A DNA stretch of 64,000 nt from Rusavskia elegans. Lineage: Eukaryota > Ascomycota > Lecanoromycetes > Teloschistales > Teloschistaceae. Position numbers and translations under genes: made by a program. Under the pieces are notes generated by a model. It was not told the DNA's origin, ran no database searches, and worked only from the letters and a program-made list of their open reading frames with translations. Every line of letters starts with the position of its first letter. Position 1 is the stretch's first letter. This document shows positions 1 through 13,134 of this stretch, piece after piece. The stretch lies in the NCBI GenBank assembly GCA_011316305.1, contig SAUG01000104.1:62001-126000 (forward strand). The letters run 5' to 3'.

Positions 1-2465
1 AATAGTATTTATTAATTAACTACCGTTTTTTACGAATTATATCTTATATATTTAGATACGATAGAAATAAAGCGGTTTATTAATTAGATTCTAATTAGTT
101 AAGATAGCGATAGATAAACTACTTCTATCTCTTAATAAAACTACTATCCTTTTCGGGTACTAGTTTATCGATTTTATAAATAAAACCGGTCCGGGATATA
201 CTACTAATTAGTATTAAAATATACTAGACTTATTAAACTTCGTATATATTAACTACAGCGACTCTTAACCTTTTAGGACCGATATAGATAATATAAAAGA
301 TATTAAAATAAGATTATCTTTTCGGATATTCCGATTACCTAGATAGCCCGACGAATAGTTAGATAACGGGTATACTACGCGAGCTACTATTAAACGCTTT
401 AAAAAAATATACGGCGGAACTCCGAAATAATTTTATATATATATAAACTATCGTAAATAATTAAATCTCTATTAAAAGTAAAATAAAAGAAAATATAATC
501 GATAAAATATTAGCGGACCTTCCTATTTTATTTAAATCGGATATAATCCGGAAGCTAAATACAGCGTAAAACTATAGTTCGGATTCTATAATAATACGAT
601 TTCTCGAAAAATTAAAAAAGTAAAATATTATAATCTAGATAGAGTTCATAGAATTTCGCTAATAAAATTAATAAAGGAAAAAGACGCTTTTACCGCCGCC
701 TAAACTTTCTATATTCTTTATTAAAGCTAATAAATATAAAAAGTTTATTATAGATAATATTAGCTATTTCTATCTTTTCTATAATAATAAATCCGCCGAG
801 ATCGGACTTTATATTAAATATATAGATAAAAATATTTACTTCCGCGATATTTATATCTTTACCGAATAAGTTAAAGACGTCGCTAGATTAAATAATAAAG
901 TTAAGGAAAACCTATAGATATATTTTCGCGGTAAAATTCTATAATAATATTCTAACGAACTTTCGAATATAGAAAAAAAATATCTAATAAAGGACCTTAA
1001 TATATAGATTAACGTCTTAATTACTCGTTTTAAACCGCTAATAGAAAAAGGAATATATATTCGAAATAAAAGAAAATATACTATTAAAAATATAAATCGT
1101 TATCGTAAACCTCGCGAATATAGCTAAACTAGATTGTAAACTATAAAGATCGCCGAAACTACTAATATTCGATAAATTATTATATAGATATAGATAGATT
1201 TTACTATTCCGTTCTATATTATACTAGTCTTTAAATCTACGAAAAAGACTATCGTTAATATATTCTTTTATTTAATAGATAATTATAAGTTCGAAATCTA
1301 AACTATAGAAAAAAACTACTTTTAGTAATTTCGGAAAACGTCTTCTAATAACTTTAGCTATTAATAAATAGAGAACTCGTATCTACTCCGGCTTTAATAG
1401 GTACTAGAAAATATAATATACTAATTAATATTTAGTTCCGGCCTTTCCGGATATAAATATTAGCGTTTTATAGTTTAGTAAACTCTTTAATCTTTCTAGA
1501 GATACTAATCTCTTTTTATTAAAAAAAATCTACTAGAAGCGTCTTTTATTTAAAACGGCGTAAATTTCTTTCGCTTTATATTTATAAGTAGATTAGAAAA
1601 TCTTTAAAGGAATTTCTATTTAACGCGGTAGAACTTTACGCTAGCGTATAATAATAAACTTTAGAGACTTTATAAATATTAGTCCTAAAGACTAAAATTT
1701 TATTTCGGTCCGAATTTCTAATATTTAATTCCGCTAGTTCTATTTTAACGAGTTTATTAAATAGGAGTTTATAAAGATTTATACGGCGAAGACTACTTTA
1801 CTATAAAGAAAACCTACGTCTAATACGCCGAATAGGATCCTATTTACAGATATTATAGTAATAGTTCCGCCGAACTTTATAATAACGATATCGAATACTA
1901 TAAAAGAATTTATAAAGAGTTAGAATATAAGAAATTTAGTTAAAACTTCGTTAATAATAGACCGAAGATCTTTTACTCGTATTAAAAATATAACGTTTCG
2001 TTCGAATTATATAATAAATTATTTAAATATTTTAAAACTATTTACTAGAATATAGAATGTAACGAAGCCGAAATATAAATATTTATCGCTAATAAATATT
2101 CTTCTAGTAAAGAAGATATTTTTATATCTCGTATAATCGCTTTAAATAGCGAATAGATTACCGGAATTAGTTTAACTTTTAAACGTTTCTATTACGCCGT
2201 TTTTCTATTAGCCTTCTATTTAGATAAATCTAATATTAAAGATATATATACTAATTCTAGATATACTATATTAATAATCGATAGAAAATTTATTTTAAAT
2301 AGTACCGAAATTAAAAAACTGCCGAAAAAAATTCCTATTTATAGTATAGACGAATGAATTTATCGAACGAATAAGTTCGCCGTATTTACTTTTTATTTAA
2401 AAGGGGATTTAACTATTATAGAATTTACTAGAGAGATTTATATAGTTAAAAATCTATAAATTAAT
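1..2465 (+). pseudogene. Fam-C copy C1: gag-like region, zinc finger and start of protease, RIP-killed
   Basis: Translation shows a degenerate reading frame broken by stops. Around 1,975-2,050 there is a run whose spacing fits a C2H2 zinc finger, Cys-x2-Cys-x12-His-x4-His/Cys, with the Cys and His positions now Tyr (reads SYQKY...KYFKTIY). Around 2,250-2,330 follows a segment resembling the retroviral-type aspartic protease of fungal gypsy elements, where the DSG-type active site should lie (reads TNSRYT...LIIDRKFILN). The frame runs into the A1 insertion at 2,466 and resumes at 13,135. The gag part before 1,700 is not recognisable beyond co-linearity with C2. Confidence 0.65.
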
Positions 2466-2955
2466 TGTTATAGGACTATCTGGAATACGGATATCTTTAA
2501 AAATTAGTTAGATTTATTAGTATATCTATAAACGGAGATATAACGGGTAATTACTTTAAATTAATAAAAAAATAAGTAAGTCTAATTACTAGTAGAGTAT
2601 AAAGTAATAACTAATAAATTAAATATAAATTATAAAAGCGTCGAGTTCGGAATCTATATAGATAATAAAATCTTCTACTATTTAGATTATTTATTAATTA
2701 AAATAATTAAAATAGCTTTATTTTAGAATATTTATTTACTAAAACTACTAAAATTAGAGTATTTATAGTATTTATTTACTAAATTTTTAAAATTAGGATA
2801 TTTATAGTATTTATTTACTAAAACTACTAAGATATTTTTTAGTACTAATATTAAAACCGTCCTATATATCTCTATTTTTTAAAATATAATAGAAAAGTAT
2901 ACGCTATACTAAATATTACTATATTTCTAAAAGTATACTGCCTATATTTATAATA
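2466..2955 (-). repeat. A1 LTR, 3' LTR in coding orientation
   Basis: 490 bp. Matches 12,639-13,129 and the inverted solo LTR at 20,748-21,219. It contains a degraded block of ~40-bp tandem repeats (about 2,690-2,840). A purine-rich stretch abuts it on the coding strand, as expected of a polypurine tract. Confidence 0.88.
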
Positions 2956-5900
2956 CTAGGTCCTTTCTTTAGATTTTTTATTCCGAAAAACTATTATTTC
3001 TTTTTTTTTATAAATAAAAGGAAAAAACTATTAACCGAAAATTATTTTAAAAAAGTTTTATTATTAGATATCGGTATATTAGCTATATATTTTTATCGGA
3101 ATTATTTCTAGTCGGAGAAATTTTATAATATCGGTAAAAGTTCCGAAAAATATATTAGTTATATAGAATTGATCTATTCCTATAACTTTACTCTATTAGA
3201 TACTACGCGCTAGTATCGTCTTAAAGATAAATATAAGAAATTAAAAAAAGAATTTAATAAAGCGTATATAAAATAATAGCGTCTATTTTATTAGTTAAAT
3301 TATATTAAAAAGGAATAGTATATTATAGTTAATAGTAAACTATAAAATATTAAAAAACTTAAATATAAAGATAGTAGCGCGGACCTATATTTTTCTATAG
3401 ACCTAAATCTTTTTATTAATATAACTTTTAAATAAATTCTTTTATTTAATAATTTTAGCTAGTCGATAATTTCTTTAGCTTTTTTTAATAGAACTATTAT
3501 AGAATCTTTTAATAGTTCGTTAAATATTTTTTAGATTTCTAGGTATTTTCCGAAATAGGGTAATTTTTCTATTTAATTAGATAGTTCTAATCTTTTTATC
3601 GTAGGATCTTTTCGACTATAAAAGTATTTTCTTTTTATATTTCGAAGTTAAATATATATTATTATAGCGTTTCGGAATCGGCTAGTTCTAGAAGAAATAT
3701 ATAGAATACCGAATATATTTTAGCGTTTTTAAATAGATTAAATTTAAAGTTCTAAAGTCTTTTAATCTTTTTAATTAAAAATAGTCTAACTTTAATATAG
3801 TTAAATATTTTAGTTAAAGTCTTTATTTTCAGATTTTTCGTAAAAAGGTATACTTTATCCTCTTTTTTTAGCTAAAATACTATATTTCGCTTTTTATTTT
3901 AATATTTATCCGAATATTTCTATATTTTTAGAATATTTCTATAGATCCTTTTATAAATATTAATTTTTTTAATTACTAATTCCGCTAATTTATATAGTAG
4001 CGATTATCTAAATAGATTCGGATTTTTTCTATTATCGATATAGAATAGTATTTCCTTTATTATACTGGATTTTCTTATATTAAATATTAATTATATTATT
4101 AATAAAAGTAAAATTTAATTATTTTAAACGTCGTTAATATAATACTTTAGATATTATTCGAACGTCTAGTTAGTATATTCTATCTATCTATCTATCTATT
4201 ATCGAATAGAAAGCTGTTAATATTTTTAATTTAATACTAAATAGAAAAATAAAGGTTTTCTAATAATTTAAAATAAAGAATTTATTTCCATTATTTATTA
4301 ATATTTCTAGTAGTCTGTAATATCGAAATAATCGATCTAAGATAATAAATCTAAGTTATTTTACTATAAAATCTCCTTTTAATAGAATTATATAGATATA
4401 TTTTATAAGTCTATCTACTATATTAAATATCGAATTCTATTCTATATTTATTATCGGGTCGTTTAATTTTAGGAGCTTAATAATAAAGTTTAATATAACT
4501 TTCTTCTATAATAAATCCGGTAGTTTCTAATATTAGATCTTTCTATAACGAGTATATATACTATATTTATTTTCCTAATAATTAAAATATCTTTTAATAT
4601 ATATTTCGACGTATTACTTTATATTAGAAAACTAGTAATACTATTATAAGATTATATTATCTTTATTATATCTAGGTATTTTTATAGTATTCTATTATAG
4701 TATTTCTTAATATATTTATCGATTTTATCGTCTAGTATTTATAGTTTTCTTTTTTTAATAGAAAACTATTTCTAGTTATCTTGAAATATATATAGTATTA
4801 TATATATTTTATTCTAATTTACTAATAGTAATCTATTTCTATTAATTTTAAAAATACTATTACTAAAAATTTCTTTTATTTTTATATAATTATTTCTTCG
4901 ATTTAAAATATCTACTTTTTTATTTTCTTTATCTAGAATATAGTATATTTTAAACTTATACTAACCGAAGAATTTAGACTATTATATTTATTTTCTATTA
5001 AATTATTTTATTATTATAAAGTATAAAAGGTTTTTATAATCTATAAAAATTATTAATTCTAGTAATCTTTTAGCGTATACTCTCTATTATTCTAGTATAG
5101 CTACTATAGTTAGTAGTTCCTTATTATAGATATCGTAATTCTATTTCGCTAGCGATAATTTCCTAGATATATATATTATTAGGTACTATTTACTAATATA
5201 TTATTATAGAAGGTATATTTTTATAACTAAATTTAATAAATCTATTTCTATATATAATAGTTTTCGAAAATTAAATATTTTAAATACTAGGTTTTTATAT
5301 ATTCTTTTTTAAAATCTTCGAATATTTATTATTTTTTCTCTTTCTATTACTATTCGATAGTATCTTTTATTAAAACTATTAAAATAAATATTCTTTTAAA
5401 ATAGTTTTTTATAAACTTTTAATTATAATTTATAAATCCGAAAAAGTTTTAAATTTCTTTAATATTTATTAGTATTTTCTATTCTATAATAGCTTTTAGT
5501 TTACTAGAATTAATATATAGTCCGTTTCGTTCTACTATAAATTCTAGAAAATCGATTTTTTTTTATAGAATTTATACTTTTTTAGTTTAAAATATAAATC
5601 TTTCTCTTTTAGATATTTAAAAACTTTACTAACGTATTATTTATATTCTTTAAATATTTTAGAAAAAACTAGAATATTATCGAAATAGACGATAATAAAT
5701 ATATCGAGATATTTTCTAAATACGTTATTAATTATATTTTAATAGATTACCGAGACGTTTATAGATCTAAATAATAATACTATATATTTATAATAACTAT
5801 ATTATATTCGGAAAACTATTTTCTATTTTTTTCCGGCCTTTATTTATATAAAATTATATATTCTTTAAGAATTAAATTTTATAAAATATTTTATTCTAGA

Positions 5901-6990
5901 AAGTTTATTTTAGAGTTTACTAATATTTCGTAGTAGATATCGGATTTTAATCGTAATATTATTTAGCTTCCGGTAATTAATATATAAACGAAATATTCCG
6001 TCCTTTTTAAATATAAAAAGGATCGGATATTCTACTGTTAAAATTTTTTAATAAATCCCTTTTTTATATTTTTATCTAGATATTTACGGAATATTTCGAG
6101 CTCCGTTATAAATAATAAATAGATAGATCTAAATATAGGTTATTTATCTAGTTTAAATCTAATTTTATAAATCTATATTTAATATTTAAATTATACTTTT
6201 ATAGTTACCTCTTTCCGAAATAAATTTATCTAATTTTTATATTTATCTAAAACCTTTTCTAATAGATTTTCTACTAATTTATTAGATAGTATAAGATTTT
6301 CGAAAGGTTCGTAATTTTTCTTTTTATCTCTATTTTATTAATCTAGCTTACCTCTACCGGTATCTAATAAATCGGATCTAAATAATTTTTAGTTATTCTT
6401 TTTCGAAATTATAAATTCGCGTTTTATATTCTACTTTTTATCTATCTAAAATTATTATTTTAGTATAGACTAGATACTTCCTATATAGAAATATCGTTTA
6501 AAACTAAGTACTCTTTTCTTCTAGTCTATTATTAGATTATAATCCTTTAACTAAAGTATTCCGAATACGATATTATAGCTAGCTATCGAAATAATATTAA
6601 ATTAAAGTTTTTTTAATATTAGTTAATTATTATTTAGAGTAGTATTTCTTTTTTTATAACTCTTCTATCTTTATTCGGTATTTTATTTCTATCGATAACT
6701 ATTAGATTATATAGATCTTTTTTTTTAGTCCGAAGGAATCTTTTTCTTTTAATTAAATTTTTTAATATAAAATTTCTAGTCGCGTCTAAATCGATAAATA
6801 TTTTAACCTTCTATAGTCCGTTATTAATTTTAATAATTATTTTAATCTCGAATATATATATATAGCTAGCTAAATTTAGTTACTTTTTCTAGATTATAAT
6901 ATTATAGGCTTATAGTATATCTATTATTATATAATTTCAATTTTTCCCGAATTATTTCTAATATTTTCGTATTTTCTATCTTTATAGTTT
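2956..6990 (-). pseudogene. Fam-A A1 pol (reverse transcriptase, RNase H, integrase), RIP-killed
   Basis: On the minus strand, about 6,060-5,600 reads as a degenerate Ty3/gypsy reverse transcriptase. A proline/lysine-rich entry segment (EYPILFIFKKDG) is followed by a YRKLNN-type motif and the polymerase box at 5,687-5,676, which reads YFDN in place of the family's YxDD. The Asp to Asn change is what a TpG to TpA change gives. RNase H and integrase should follow toward 3,400; I see degenerate coding character there but no clean motif. Stops interrupt every frame. Confidence 0.75.
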
Positions 6991-8504
6991 ACCTGCGAAA
7001 TATATCTATAAAGGTTTTAATTAAAGATTCTATTTTTTTTTACTATTTTTTCTAGTATTTATATCTACTATAGGTAATATATCTAGAGTAATCGTAAATA
7101 TTATAATTTCCGATTTTAATAGATATTATAAAAGTACGTCGGTATAGTTTTAATAGATACTATTTAGTTTCTTTTTTTTCTAATTTATAGATTTTATAGT
7201 TATTATTATAGTAAATAATCTAACTAAATAATATATATTAGTTTCCTATTATTATATTTTTCTATTATAATTTCGGTTAAGAAATATTTTTATCTTTAGA
7301 GGTGTTACTTCCTAGTTTTTTTTCTAATATATTAATAATATTATTTATTTCCTAATTCTACTAATCGTTCTATAAATATCTATTATTAATATATATTATA
7401 TAAATATTTATAAATCTTTTATATATTATTATAAATATTTCCTTTACTAGTTTTTTATTATAAAGAGCTTAAAGATATACTAGTCTAACGTCCTTTATTA
7501 TTATAATTTTCTATCTAGAGACGGCTTTCTTTCTAGTAGATTTTATTAATATTTATAATAAAGTATTATTTATTCTAGCTTCTTATAGTATTTTATTATT
7601 TTTTATAAATATAAATTCTTTATCCGAGCTAGCTTTCTAGAATTTAGAACTACTATTATTATCTTTTAAAATAATTTTTTACTAGTCTTTAGAATTCTTT
7701 AACGTAGTATTAAACTGTCGTTACTATACTTTATTTAATTAATACTTTTTCGCGAAATAGCCTAGTTTACTATAATTATAGTATATTTTAGAATTTTTAT
7801 TTCTTTTACTATTTCTACAGTTTTTCCTTTTATATTATAGTTATATAGAATCTATCTCTATAGATATAGATTCGTAGTAGCTATTTCTAGTCTTTTTATT
7901 TAGTAGCTATCTTTTATATAGTTTTCTAGAATAAATTCTCGCGTTAACTCGTAGTCTACTATTATAGCGTTTTTCTATATCTCTTTTATATAATTTATTA
8001 TCAAGGTCGATCGATATTTTAATTAGATTATCTAAGATTTCGTATATTCGACTATTATATATAAGTTTATTTTTTATTCGCTCTTTTAGTCCTCGTCTAT
8101 ATATTATATATAAGGCGTCGTTACTCTATTCTATTAGTAATAACTACTTTTTAAACTATATAGTATATTTTAATATTATAGTTTTCTACTAAAGGTATTA
8201 GATAATATATTTAATAGTTAGAATTTTATTCGAAATTCCGAAAATATTATAAATAGCTTTTTTAAACTATATAAATTATATAAAAATATATTTATTATCT
8301 TTTTCGTTATCTATATATTAACGTAAGAGAGATTTTATCTAGTACTAGACTCGTCTTTAAAAATAGGATACGGCGAAAAAGATTTTTTTTTTCGGATATA
8401 AAATAAAATATAAAATATATATCTAGTTATATAAATCAATTTTCTAATATATTTCGATTTCTATAATATTTATCGTATTTATTAACTTTAATACTATAGT
8501 TATA
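6991..8504 (-). pseudogene. Fam-A A1 gag with zinc knuckle, RIP-killed; N-terminus continues at 12,481-12,638
   Basis: The minus-strand translation contains, at 7,783-7,742, the run YYNYSKLGYFAKKY. Its spacing is exactly Cys-x2-Cys-x4-His-x4-Cys with every Cys and His codon mutated to Tyr, so this is the nucleocapsid zinc knuckle of gag. The gag start lies on the far side of the B1 insertion (12,481-12,638). No intact frame remains. Confidence 0.75.
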
Positions 8505-8913
8505 TATTACGTCCACGATTCCATAGAAGTTCCTAGAAAAATTAGTTAAATAAACGAGCCTAATTATCTATAGCCGCCTATAGCCGCTATAGCCGCCCCT
8601 TTTAATAGAACTCTTAGTAGACGGCTACCTATCGGCTTTTACGGCTACTTTTACTATATATATTACTCGTTACTCCTATAGATAGTTTCTTTCGTTAGTT
8701 ATTAATATAATTATTAAATACGTTTCTACTATTCTTTTCTTAATTACTTTATAATAAAAATACTTCGTAATATCGTAACCGTACTTCTATAGCTATATAG
8801 AATTAGTTATAATAATCTATACTAGAACTCCTTTACTATTTAATAGCTCGGACTACGTCTACGGCTATAGCTAGGTTTAAATATAACGCCTTCTAATATA
8901 TAGGGACGTTATA
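8505..8913 (+). repeat. B1 5' LTR
   Basis: Starts TATTACGTCCACG (TG start mutated) and ends GGGACGTTATA. Holds a short repeated word TATAGCCGC near 8,570-8,600. Homologous to every other Fam-B LTR. Confidence 0.9.
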
Positions 8914-11900
8914 TTTTAACGACTCCGGAAAATAGATAAAAATCGGATTTTTATTTAATTAATATTATTTAAACGACCTATAAAAGCTTTAGTCGATTTA
9001 GAAACAATTCGAAATATTATATTAGAAGAAAATATAAAAAGGTTTAACGTCCCTTTAACTAGGAAAACGGAACCTTACTTTATAGAAACTATTAATAAAA
9101 TAGAGTTCGTTAGAGTCGAGTATTAGACCAGACCCCTATAGATATAAAGTAATAGGTATAAAGAAAGAATTATATTTAATATTATAAAGATATTAAAGAT
9201 TTAATATTTAGATATTCTATAGTTTATATTATAGAATCTAGAAATCGTTTAGAAAATAATACGGGTAAAAATAGGAAACTATCTTTTTAGTATATTTAAA
9301 AGGCTAGCCGAGATATAGAAGATATATAATATTTTTACTCGGAAATAGTAAACTAAGAGGGAACTAGCTACTATAGACGAAGTTCTATAACTTTTTAGAA
9401 AATTCTAGGACGTATTAAAGGAACCGGAAGGAAAGTTACCTTTACCGGCTTATATCTAGGAAGACTATAAGATTATTATAACGGACCCGGAAAAACTAAA
9501 GGTTAGACTAATTTATAGATTAAATAATAATTAGTTAAAATTATTAAAATAATATATTAACTATAATTTTAAAAGAGAATATATATAATATTTTAAATTA
9601 AAAATAGAACAACCGGTTATATTTATTTCTAAAAAGAATAGTAACCTTCGATTTTATATTAATTTTAGAAGATTTAATATAGTAATATAAAAAGATAAAT
9701 ATCTACTTCCGCTTTTAGTAGATTTAAAGAATAAAATTAGAAGAACTAAGTTTTTTACGAAACTTGACTTAAAAGATATATTTAATCTATTATAAATTAA
9801 ATATAGAGATAAATAGATAACTATATTTAGAATAAAATACGGATTATTTAAATATTTAGTTATACCTTTTAGACTAATAAACGTACCGGCGACCCTATAA
9901 TATACTATTAATAAAGTATTATACGAATACTTTAATATTTTTATTATTATATATATAGATAACGTACTAATTTCATTTAAAATAAAAAAAGAATATATAT
10001 AATATATTTATAAAGTATTATAAAAATTCCGAAAATATAATCTTAAAATTAAAAAAGAAAAATTAGAATTCGATAAATAGGAAATTACGTTCTTAGATAT
10101 ATAATTAAACTAGAAAGTATTACTATAAAAGTAAATAAATTAGAAATAATACGTAAATAGCCAATACTAAAAAATAAAAAGAATATTTAAAGTTTTTTAA
10201 AATTTATAAAGTTCTACTAAAATATAATAGGAAGATATATAAAAAAAAAATAGTCTTGTTTATAGATTTATTCCGGAATAATATAATCTTCTAATAGATA
10301 TACGTCTAGAACGAAATATTTAAAAAATTTAAATAGAGTTTCGCGTTAGAAGAAGTTTTAGTAATTTTCAATTTTAAAGAATAGATTATTTTTTATATAG
10401 ACGTTTCGAACCGAGTAATAGGATTATATATTTTTTAGAAAGGAAAACTATTCGGATAGTATTCTAGAAAATTAATACTAGTAAAAGTTAACTATATAAT
10501 AATAGATAAAGAGATACTAATAATTATTATAAACCTTGTATACTAAAAGATATAAATAAATAGAACTAACCAAAAAGTAGTAGTATATACTAATTATAAA
10601 AACCTTTTATCTTTATTAGTTAATAAAGAATTTAATTAACGATAAATAAAATAGGTAGAAGAAATAATTTACTACGACTTTAAAATAAAATATATTAAAA
10701 GTACTAATAATACGATAGCGGATACTTTAAATAGAAAAATAGATTACGAAACTGCTAAAAAAATATCTAGACCTCTTTTAAAAAGAATAAGAGATATCTT
10801 TAAAAAAGCTAAAGTTTTAGAAAAGATAAATAAAATAATTCGGCAAATATATAATCCTAGGATAGCAGAATATTAGAGAATTATAAAAATACTAAAGAGA
10901 ATTTAGGAAAAGATTAATATACTAATTTTTAAAAAATATATTAAAGAATTTATTAGAGACTGCCCGGAATATATAATAGTAAAGAAAAGTCGTTAAAAAC
11001 CAGTCGGGAAACTCTAGCTAATATAAATACCGAGTATACCTTATTAATAAATTATATTAGATTTCGTTACGGAATTACTAGAGTTAATCGATCTATATAT
11101 TTAAATATTATATAATATAATAGTAATAATTATTAATAGATTTACGAAGTATATTAGGTTTATATTCTATAAAATAATAATAACGGCGGAATAGCTCGCC
11201 TTTTTACTACTAAAAACGATATTTTATAAAAATAGAATTATAGAAAAAATTATTTCTAATAGAAATAAGTTATTTATCTCGAATTTTATAAAAGGACTAA
11301 TAGAAGCAGTAGAAACGGAATAAGCTATATTAATATCGTTCTATCTATAAATAGACGGATAAATAGAAAGAATAAATCAGACCTTAGAAATCTACTTTAG
11401 AATCTACTATTCGGACGAAGGAAAGAACTGGATTTAATTTCTCCTAATAGTATAGATAGTAATTAATTTATTCTATAATAAAGACGTAAAAATAACGTCT
11501 AACGAGTTATTTTATAGAAAAACTATCCGGAGAAAAATATATTTAGATATAAAAAACCCTACAGTATAATCTTTTATTAATAAAATAAAAAATAATTAGG
11601 ATAAAGTAAAGGCAAGGATTTAAATAGCGAAAAAAAGAGTTAAATAAAAATTAGATAAGTTAAGAAAATAATATAATATTAGTAAAGGAGATAAAATATT
11701 ACTTTCGATAAAAAAATCTAATAGATAGAAAGCTCGATAAACCGTATATAAAAGCCTTCGAAGTTTAAGATATTAAAGAAATAATAGTATATTTTAAACT
11801 CCCGATAATAGGTATCTTCCCTAAATTCTATATAGAGTTATTAAAAAAAAGTACTAAAATATATCCTATTAATAAAAGATTAATACTATTAAAAACGTAA

Positions 11901-12066
11901 AAAATATAAAGTTAAAAAGATTCTAGACAAAAGAAAAAAGACGGACGAATTTCTAGTAAAATAGAAAGGATTTCCTAATAAAGAAAATATTTAGGAACTA
12001 AGAAAATATTTTAAATACGTCTAAAAAGCTTTAAAAAAGTTTAGAAAAACGATATAGAAAGGGCTG
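8914..12066 (+). pseudogene. Fam-B B1 pol polyprotein (RT, RNase H, integrase, chromodomain), RIP-killed
   Basis: Degenerate Ty3/gypsy pol of the chromovirus type. In order: a pre-RT segment near 9,350-9,600; reverse transcriptase about 9,590-10,130 (PVIFISKKN, then FFTKLDLKD, then the catalytic box reading YIDN at 9,950-9,964); RNase H about 10,370-10,740 (YIDVSNRVIGLY); integrase about 10,850-11,560, with the conserved DGQTERINQTLE stretch at 11,354-11,389, where its Gln and the Gln of the preceding PQT are TAA; and a chromodomain at 11,950-12,000 (FLVK-stop-KGF...), where two Trp codons are TAG. The substitutions are those expected from RIP. Confidence 0.85.
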
Positions 12067-12475
12067 TATTATATCTACGACTCTATAGAGATTTCTAGAA
12101 AAATTAGTTAAATAAACGAGCCTAATTATCTATAGCCGCCTATAGCCGCTATAGCCGCCCCTTTTAATAGGACTTTTAGTAGACGGCTATCTGTCGGCCT
12201 TTACGGCTACTTTTACTATATATATCGCTTATTACTCCTATAAATAGTTTCTTTCGTTAGTCGTTAATATAACTATTAAATACGTTTCTACTATTCTCTT
12301 TTTAATTATTTTATAACGAAGATACCTTATAATATTATAACCGTACTTCTACGGCTATATAGAATTAATTATAATAATCTACGCTAAGATTCCTTTACTA
12401 TTTAATAGTTCGGACTATATCTACGGCTATAGCTAGGCTCGCACGTAACGCCTTTTGATATATAGGGACGTTATA
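12067..12475 (+). repeat. B1 3' LTR
   Basis: 409 bp, preceded by a purine-rich tract (GATATAGAAAGGGC) that serves as polypurine tract in Fam-B copies. Followed by the TTATA duplication and the remainder of A1. Confidence 0.9.
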
Positions 12476-12638
12476 TTATAGTAACTAGTAGTAGAAATAC
12501 TAACCTCTCTATTACTATTATTATTTTTTATCTAGATTTCCTTACTTTTAGGTTCGGACTTTTTTACTATAGAGTTAAAATTATTTAGAGTAAAGATTTA
12601 ATATTAATTTATAATAGATATTCTAAAGATATTTAAAA

Positions 12639-13129
12639 TATTATAGAATTATCTAGAATATAGGTATTTTTAAAGATTAATTAGATTTATTAGTATATCT
12701 ATAAACGGAGGTATAATAGGTAATTATTTTAAATTAATATAAGAATAAATTAGTCTGATTACTAGAGTAATATATAGTAATAACTAATAAATTAAATATA
12801 AACTATAAAGGTATCGAGTTCGGAATCTATATAGATAATAAAATTCTCTACTATTTAGATTATTTATTAACTAAAATAACTAAATCAATTTTATTTTAGG
12901 GTATTTTTTTACTAAAACTACTAAGATTAGAGTATTTATAATATTTATTTACTAAAACTACTAAAATTAGAATATTTATAGTATTTATTTACTAAAACTA
13001 CTAAAACATTTTTTAGTATTAATATTAAGACCGTCCTATATATCCTTGCCTGTCGAGGCGTAATAGAAAATCCTACGCTATACTAAATACTACCACGTTC
13101 CCGAAAGCACGCCGCCTGTATTTATAATA
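12639..13129 (-). repeat. A1 LTR, 5' LTR in coding orientation
   Basis: 491 bp, homologous to 2,466-2,955. Retains a few CA/TG pairs near 13,050-13,120 and a degraded ~40-bp tandem repeat block near 12,890-13,010. TTAAT follows directly. Confidence 0.88.
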
Positions 13130-13134
13130 TTAAT

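Larger units (their letters stand above)
8505..12475 (+). mobile_element. Fam-B retrotransposon B1, pol-only form, inserted in A1 gag
   Basis: 3,971 bp with 409-bp LTRs (8,505-8,913 and 12,067-12,475) and a perfect 5-bp duplication TTATA (8,500-8,504 and 12,476-12,480). The internal region (8,914-12,066, 3,153 bp) carries reverse transcriptase, RNase H, integrase and chromodomain but no gag. It has the same structure and internal length as B7 and B6. Confidence 0.9.
2466..13129 (-). mobile_element. Fam-A Ty3/gypsy retrotransposon A1, inserted in C1 and itself carrying B1
   Basis: Two ~490 bp LTRs (2,466-2,955 and 12,639-13,129) bound this element. A perfect 5-bp target duplication TTAAT flanks it at 2,461-2,465 and 13,130-13,134. 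Deleting it rejoins the C1 protease region into the continuous sequence seen in C2 near 57,880-57,910. LTR ends are TGTTATAGG...TTATAACA before RIP (TG...CA to TA...TA). Coding strand is minus: gag near 8,400-7,700, reverse transcriptase near 6,060-5,600, with RNase H and integrase toward 3,400. Net length without B1 is about 6.7 kb, normal for a gypsy element. Confidence 0.9.
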
